A program made the position numbers and the translations under genes. The notes beneath the pieces are model-generated. The model was not told where the DNA came from, did no database searches, and was given only the letters and a program-made list of their open reading frames with translations. From an uncultured Azospirillum sp. (GTDB taxonomy: Bacteria > Pseudomonadota > Alphaproteobacteria > RF32 > CAG-239), in contig UQMA01000040.1 of assembly GCA_900542055.1 (NCBI GenBank), positions 1-9,878 of the forward strand: a stretch of DNA of 9,878 bases, given 5' to 3'. The stretch's first letter is position 1, and each line of letters opens with the position of its first letter. Below, piece by piece: positions 6,598 to 9,878 of the stretch.

Positions 6598-7236
6598 ATG
6601 TTACACACATTTTTACTTTCAGCCGCCGGCGGATATTTTTTAGGCTCTATTCCTTTTGGTTTGGTTCTGTGCTGGATAGCCGGACTTGGAGATATTCGCA
6701 AAATCGGTTCAGGAAATATAGGAGCCACAAATGTTCTGCGTACCGGACGCAAAGACTTAGCGCTGCTGACAGTGTTGCTTGACGCGTCAAAAGCCGGTTT
6801 TTCCGCTTGGCTGGCAGGATATTTGGCGTCAAACTCAGAGATTATGTTTTTAGGCATGATGGTCAAAATAAATTTATTAGCCGCCCTTATCGCCGGATTG
6901 GCCGCTATTTTAGGACACAACTTTCCGATTTGGCTTGGTTTCAAAGGCGGAAAAGGCGTTGCATCTGCTTTTGGATTTATTCTTGTAATGAGTCCAACCG
7001 TTGCTCTTTTGGCATTGGGAACCTGGCTTATTTTTGCCTTTGCTTTCCGCTATTCTTCTTTGTCTGCAATTGCCGCCGCAGTATTAACTCCTGTTTATGC
7101 CTATTTCTTTGCCGGTGAAGCTGAAGCTTTGGTTTTCAGCTTTATTGCAATTTTGGTTTTAATACGCCACCATGCCAACATCGCCCGCTTAATAAAAGGC
7201 ACGGAAAGTAAAATCAGCTTCAAAAAGAAAGCTTAA
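6598..7236 (+). CDS. plsY: PlsY, acyl-phosphate:glycerol-3-phosphate acyltransferase
   Basis: PlsY transfers an acyl group from acyl phosphate (made by PlsX) to glycerol-3-phosphate, giving lysophosphatidate, the first step of membrane phospholipid synthesis. The 212-residue integral membrane protein matches family length (about 200-215) and has its conserved cytoplasmic motifs. These are GSIPFG (16-21), IGSGNIGATNVLRTGRK (36-52), LLDASKA (60-66), LGHNFPIWLGFKGGKGVA (105-122) and RHHANIARLIKGTESK (190-205). Hydrophobic helices fill the intervals. The start is fixed by an AAAGGA site (6585-6590) 7 nt upstream of the ATG. It heads a plus-strand run with dprA and topA, divergent from pyrH. With CdsA on the other arm, the window encodes two steps of the same lipid pathway. 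pyrC, a usual alphaproteobacterial upstream neighbour, is absent. Confidence 0.97.
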   Translation: MLHTFLLSAAGGYFLGSIPFGLVLCWIAGLGDIRKIGSGNIGATNVLRTGRKDLALLTVLLDASKAGFSAWLAGYLASNSEIMFLGMMVKINLLAALIAGLAAILGHNFPIWLGFKGGKGVASAFGFILVMSPTVALLALGTWLIFAFAFRYSSLSAIAAAVLTPVYAYFFAGEAEALVFSFIAILVLIRHHANIARLIKGTESKISFKKKA

Positions 7237-7239
7237 ATG
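7234..7239 (+). promoter_or_regulatory. Abutting stop/start junction plsY-dprA (TAAATG)
   Basis: The TAA of plsY and the ATG of dprA are contiguous with no intervening base. The only upstream ribosome-site candidate is AAAAAGAAAG (7222-7231), which lacks a GG core. This fits reinitiation by ribosomes finishing plsY. Confidence 0.6.
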
Positions 7240-8364
7240 GCAAACATTAGTCAAATTATCGACTGCTTGCGGCTCATCAATACAGAAGGTATTGGAGCCG
7301 TAAGCTATGCGAAATTCATAAAAACCTATGGCACTGCCGCAGCTTCATTAGCCTTTTTATCAAAACAAAACAAAAAAATCCCTTCACTGAATTGGGCGGA
7401 AAAAGAAATTGAGCTGTCACAAAAATATAATGTGCGGATTCTTTTAACCGATGATGAAGATTACCCTCTTTTATTAAAAAATTTACATGATGCGCCGCCT
7501 GTTTTATATGCCAAAGGAAAGACTGAATTATTAAACGCTCAGCCGGCTGTTGCCGTTGTCGGCAGGCGCAACGCCAGTTTGAATGCCAGAAAACTTACCG
7601 AAAAAATAGCTTTTGATCTTACCGAAAAAAATGTTTTGATTATATCGGGTATGGCGCGGGGAATTGATGCCGCCGCCCATAACGGTGCATTAGAAGCCTG
7701 CTCCGGACATGGTTCAACCATCGCCGTATTAGGAACGGGAATTGATAAAATTTATCCTCCTGAAAATTCTAATTTGTATCATCTTATTGAAAATCAGGGA
7801 TTATTGCTCAGCGAAGTTCCTTTCAACAGCTCGGCAACAGCAGCGAACTTTCCTCGCCGCAACCGTATTGTCGCCGGTTTGAGCGCCGGCGTTTTGGTAA
7901 CGGAGGCTTCAGAAAAATCAGGTTCGCTGATTACGGCAAAATTCGGCGCGGCGCAAAACAAATTGTTGTTTGCCATTCCGGGAAATCCTCTTGATCCCCG
8001 CGCTGCAGGAACAAACCGCCTGTTAAAATCAGGCGCTGTTTTAACGGAAAGCGCCGAAGATATTTTGAAAGTCTTAAACTCTCCGCAAAATATTTTATCC
8101 AAACCCAAGCCAGCCGATTTCTGCGGAGATTTATTTACAAATGCTCTTGACAATTGCACAAAAACTACCGATATTTCAACTAATCCGAAGTACCCGATTG
8201 AAGATTTTTTGTCGGCGGAACCAGCGGATATAGACGAAATCATCCGATGTTCAGAACTGGATACGGCAACGGTTATGATGCAAATTCTGGATTTGGAAAT
8301 GGAAGGAAAAATAATCCGCCTGCCCGGCAATAAAATTGCATTAAGCGGTAAAACAAGAAAGTAA
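7237..8364 (+). CDS. dprA: DprA (Smf), DNA-processing protein / RecA loader
   Basis: DprA binds incoming single-stranded DNA and loads RecA during natural transformation; it is also widespread in bacteria not known to be competent. The 375-residue protein has an N-terminal helical SAM-like region (about 1-70), then the DprA Rossmann domain (about 75-285), and a C-terminal winged helix (about 325-372). Rossmann-domain motifs are AVAVVGRRNAS (104-114), SGMARGIDAAAHNGAL (137-152), TIAVLGTGIDKIYPPENS (161-178), NFPRRNRIVAGLS (204-216), SGSLITA (228-234) and AIPGNPLDPRAAGTNRLL (246-263). The winged helix contains ADIDEIIRCSELDTATVMMQ (330-349). All three regions are intact. The ATG directly abuts the plsY stop (TAAATG) and only a weak purine run (7222-7231) precedes it, so translation probably depends on coupling with plsY. 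Confidence 0.96.
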   Translation: MANISQIIDCLRLINTEGIGAVSYAKFIKTYGTAAASLAFLSKQNKKIPSLNWAEKEIELSQKYNVRILLTDDEDYPLLLKNLHDAPPVLYAKGKTELLNAQPAVAVVGRRNASLNARKLTEKIAFDLTEKNVLIISGMARGIDAAAHNGALEACSGHGSTIAVLGTGIDKIYPPENSNLYHLIENQGLLLSEVPFNSSATAANFPRRNRIVAGLSAGVLVTEASEKSGSLITAKFGAAQNKLLFAIPGNPLDPRAAGTNRLLKSGAVLTESAEDILKVLNSPQNILSKPKPADFCGDLFTNALDNCTKTTDISTNPKYPIEDFLSAEPADIDEIIRCSELDTATVMMQILDLEMEGKIIRLPGNKIALSGKTRK

Positions 8365-8371
8365 ACAGACA

Positions 8372-9878
8372 ATGAAACTTGTGATTGTAGAATCTCCGGC
8401 AAAAGCCAAAACAATTAACAAATATCTTGGCGATGACTATAAAGTATTAGCCAGTTTCGGGCATATCCGCGATTTGCCGAGCAAAGACGGTTCCGTACAA
8501 CCTGACAATGACTTTGCTATGACATGGGAATTGAGTTCCGGCGGACAAAAACGTTTGAAAGATATTATAACCGCTGTTAAAGATGCCGATACCATTATTC
8601 TCGCATCCGACCCTGATAGAGAGGGAGAAGCTATCGCCTGGCATATTCTTGAAGAATTGAAATCACGCAATAAAATCAAAGATAAAAAAATCGAACGCGT
8701 GGTTTTCCACGAAATTACCAAATCAGCTATTACCGAAGCTATTAAAAATCCGCGCCAAATTGATGAAAATTTGGTTTCGGCCTATATGGCGCGCCGCGCT
8801 CTTGACTATCTGGTAGGTTTTAATTTGTCGCCGGTTTTGTGGCGCAAACTTCCTGGCTCTAAATCGGCTGGACGCGTGCAATCCGTTGCTTTACGCTTGA
8901 TATGCGACCGTGAAATAGAAATCGAAAATTTCAAGCCTGAAGAATATTGGACCATAGATGCTGAGCTGTTCACCTCCAAACAAGCATTGATAAAATCGCG
9001 GTTAGTTGTTCTTGACGGCAAAAAGCTGGAAAAATTTGATATTAACAGTGAGGAAAAAGCTCTTGCCGCTAAAGCAAAAATTGAAGCTGCAAATTTTTCG
9101 GTAGCCAATGTCGAACGCAAAAAAGCCAATCGCTACCCTGCTCCGCCTTTTACAACCTCTACATTGCAGCAAGAAGCAGCCCGCAAGCTGCGTTTTTCTG
9201 CTAAAAAAACCATGCAGATTGCACAAAAGCTGTATGAAGAAGGCTATATCACCTATATGCGTACCGACGCCGTAAACCTGTCAAAAGAAGCTATTGCAGC
9301 CTGCCGCGACGCTATTCAAAAATATTTTGGCGACGCTTATTTGCCTAAAACTGCAAAAGAATACAAAAACAAATCCAAAAACGCTCAAGAAGCGCATGAA
9401 GCTATTCGACCCGCTGATGTTTTCAACACCCCCAAAAAAATGGAAACAAAATTGGATGCAGACGGACACAAATTATATGAATTGATTTGGAAAAGAACTG
9501 TTGCCTGCCAAATGTCGCCTGCTGTTCTTGACAAAGTTTGCATAGATTCTATGTCTGATGACGAAAAAATAACTTTACGCGCAAACGGACAGGTTATTGC
9601 TTTTGACGGTTATCTGAAACTATATCAGGAAAGCTTTGACGATGAAGAAGAAAATGATGACAACCGCATTTTACCGAACGTTGAAGCCGGAGAAAAAGAA
9701 ACTAAAGGCGAAATCTTTACCGATAAACATTTCACGGCTCCGCCTCCGCGCTTTACCGAAGCAAGTCTAGTTAAAAAACTTGAAGAACTCGGTATCGGTC
9801 GTCCTTCCACTTATGCAACCATCATAGCCGTATTGCAAGAACGTAAATATGTTAAAGTGGAAAAACTGCGTTTTATAC
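8372..9878 (+). CDS. topA: TopA, DNA topoisomerase I (type IA), 5' part (runs off right edge)
   Basis: TopA relaxes negative supercoils by cutting one strand through a 5'-phosphotyrosine link. The reading frame is open from ATG 8372 to the window end, giving 502 codons of a protein usually near 850 residues. The TOPRIM domain opens with MKLVIVESPAKAKTI (Glu7) and carries ASDPDREGEAIAW (78-90), with metal ligands Asp80, Asp82 and Glu84. The conserved ARRALDYLVGFNLSPVLW (140-157) and SKSAGRVQSVALRLICDRE (163-181) follow. The active-site motif is GYITYMRTDA (291-300), with catalytic Tyr295. AHEAIRP and FTEASLVKKLEELGIGRPST are also present near the right end. The C-terminal zinc-finger region lies beyond the edge. 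dprA ends 7 nt earlier; the ribosome site is weak (AAGAAAG around 8355-8361), so coupling is plausible. dprA-topA adjacency is a recurrent arrangement. Confidence 0.98.
   Translation, partial: MKLVIVESPAKAKTINKYLGDDYKVLASFGHIRDLPSKDGSVQPDNDFAMTWELSSGGQKRLKDIITAVKDADTIILASDPDREGEAIAWHILEELKSRNKIKDKKIERVVFHEITKSAITEAIKNPRQIDENLVSAYMARRALDYLVGFNLSPVLWRKLPGSKSAGRVQSVALRLICDREIEIENFKPEEYWTIDAELFTSKQALIKSRLVVLDGKKLEKFDINSEEKALAAKAKIEAANFSVANVERKKANRYPAPPFTTSTLQQEAARKLRFSAKKTMQIAQKLYEEGYITYMRTDAVNLSKEAIAACRDAIQKYFGDAYLPKTAKEYKNKSKNAQEAHEAIRPADVFNTPKKMETKLDADGHKLYELIWKRTVACQMSPAVLDKVCIDSMSDDEKITLRANGQVIAFDGYLKLYQESFDDEEENDDNRILPNVEAGEKETKGEIFTDKHFTAPPPRFTEASLVKKLEELGIGRPSTYATIIAVLQERKYVKVEKLRFI

Noticed and set aside
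6411..6782. A 123-codon plus-strand frame entering plsY in another phase
   Set aside because: It overlaps the well-supported plsY start and catalytic motifs in a different frame, and its product is low-complexity with no recognisable family.
6543..6944. A 133-codon minus-strand frame antisense to plsY
   Set aside because: It is antisense to the conserved PlsY motifs, has no recognisable domain, and would sit across the divergent control region.
7794..8414. A 206-codon open frame on the minus strand antisense to dprA
   Set aside because: dprA on the other strand has complete conserved motifs throughout; the antisense frame shows no recognisable domain and looks like a codon-bias shadow.
1..9878. 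Signs of a mobile element, defence system, CRISPR array or other novel system
   Set aside because: Every gene is a recognisable housekeeping family with intact motifs, gaps are tiny, and I saw no transposase, integrase, direct-repeat array or compositional jump.

Overview
This window is a compact chromosomal housekeeping region from a Gram-negative bacterium, most likely an A+T-rich alphaproteobacterium. Two features support this. The minus-strand order pyrH-frr-uppS-cdsA-rseP-bamA-lpxD is the classical proteobacterial envelope cluster, and BamA and LpxD imply an outer membrane with lipid A. The plus-strand order plsY-dprA-topA is a linkage I associate mainly with Alphaproteobacteria. The RseP is a short, single-PDZ form and base composition is low in G+C by eye. 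Together these suggest a host- or gut-associated or otherwise reduced alphaproteobacterial lineage rather than a typical GC-rich one. The lineage is an inference.

Layout: positions 1-6387 carry seven minus-strand genes transcribed right to left: pyrH (UMP kinase), frr (ribosome recycling factor), uppS (undecaprenyl diphosphate synthase), cdsA (CDP-diacylglycerol synthase), rseP (site-2 metalloprotease), bamA (outer-membrane assembly barrel) and the 5' end of lpxD (lipid A acyltransferase, cut by the left edge). Gaps are 12-30 nt, apart from a 14-nt uppS/cdsA overlap, and I see no terminator between genes, so this reads as one operon. Positions 6388-6597 are a 210-nt divergent intergenic region with a candidate promoter for each direction. 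Positions 6598-9878 carry plsY (glycerol-3-phosphate acyltransferase), dprA (DNA-processing protein) and topA (topoisomerase I, cut by the right edge) on the plus strand, with gaps of 0 and 7 nt.

How the genes work together: PlsY makes lysophosphatidate and CdsA activates phosphatidate to CDP-diacylglycerol, so two steps of phospholipid synthesis sit on the two arms of the divergent region. UppS makes the lipid carrier for peptidoglycan and other envelope glycans. LpxD acts in lipid A synthesis, BamA inserts outer-membrane proteins, and RseP handles regulated intramembrane proteolysis. PyrH and Frr supply nucleotides and translation recycling; DprA and TopA act on DNA.

I found no mobile element, CRISPR array, RNA gene or novel defence-like system. 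The main points of interest are what is missing or rearranged. There is no dxr between cdsA and rseP, no rpsB-tsf upstream of pyrH and no pyrC upstream of plsY. BamA ends in leucine instead of an aromatic residue, and the two arms are divergently arranged with back-to-back candidate promoters.
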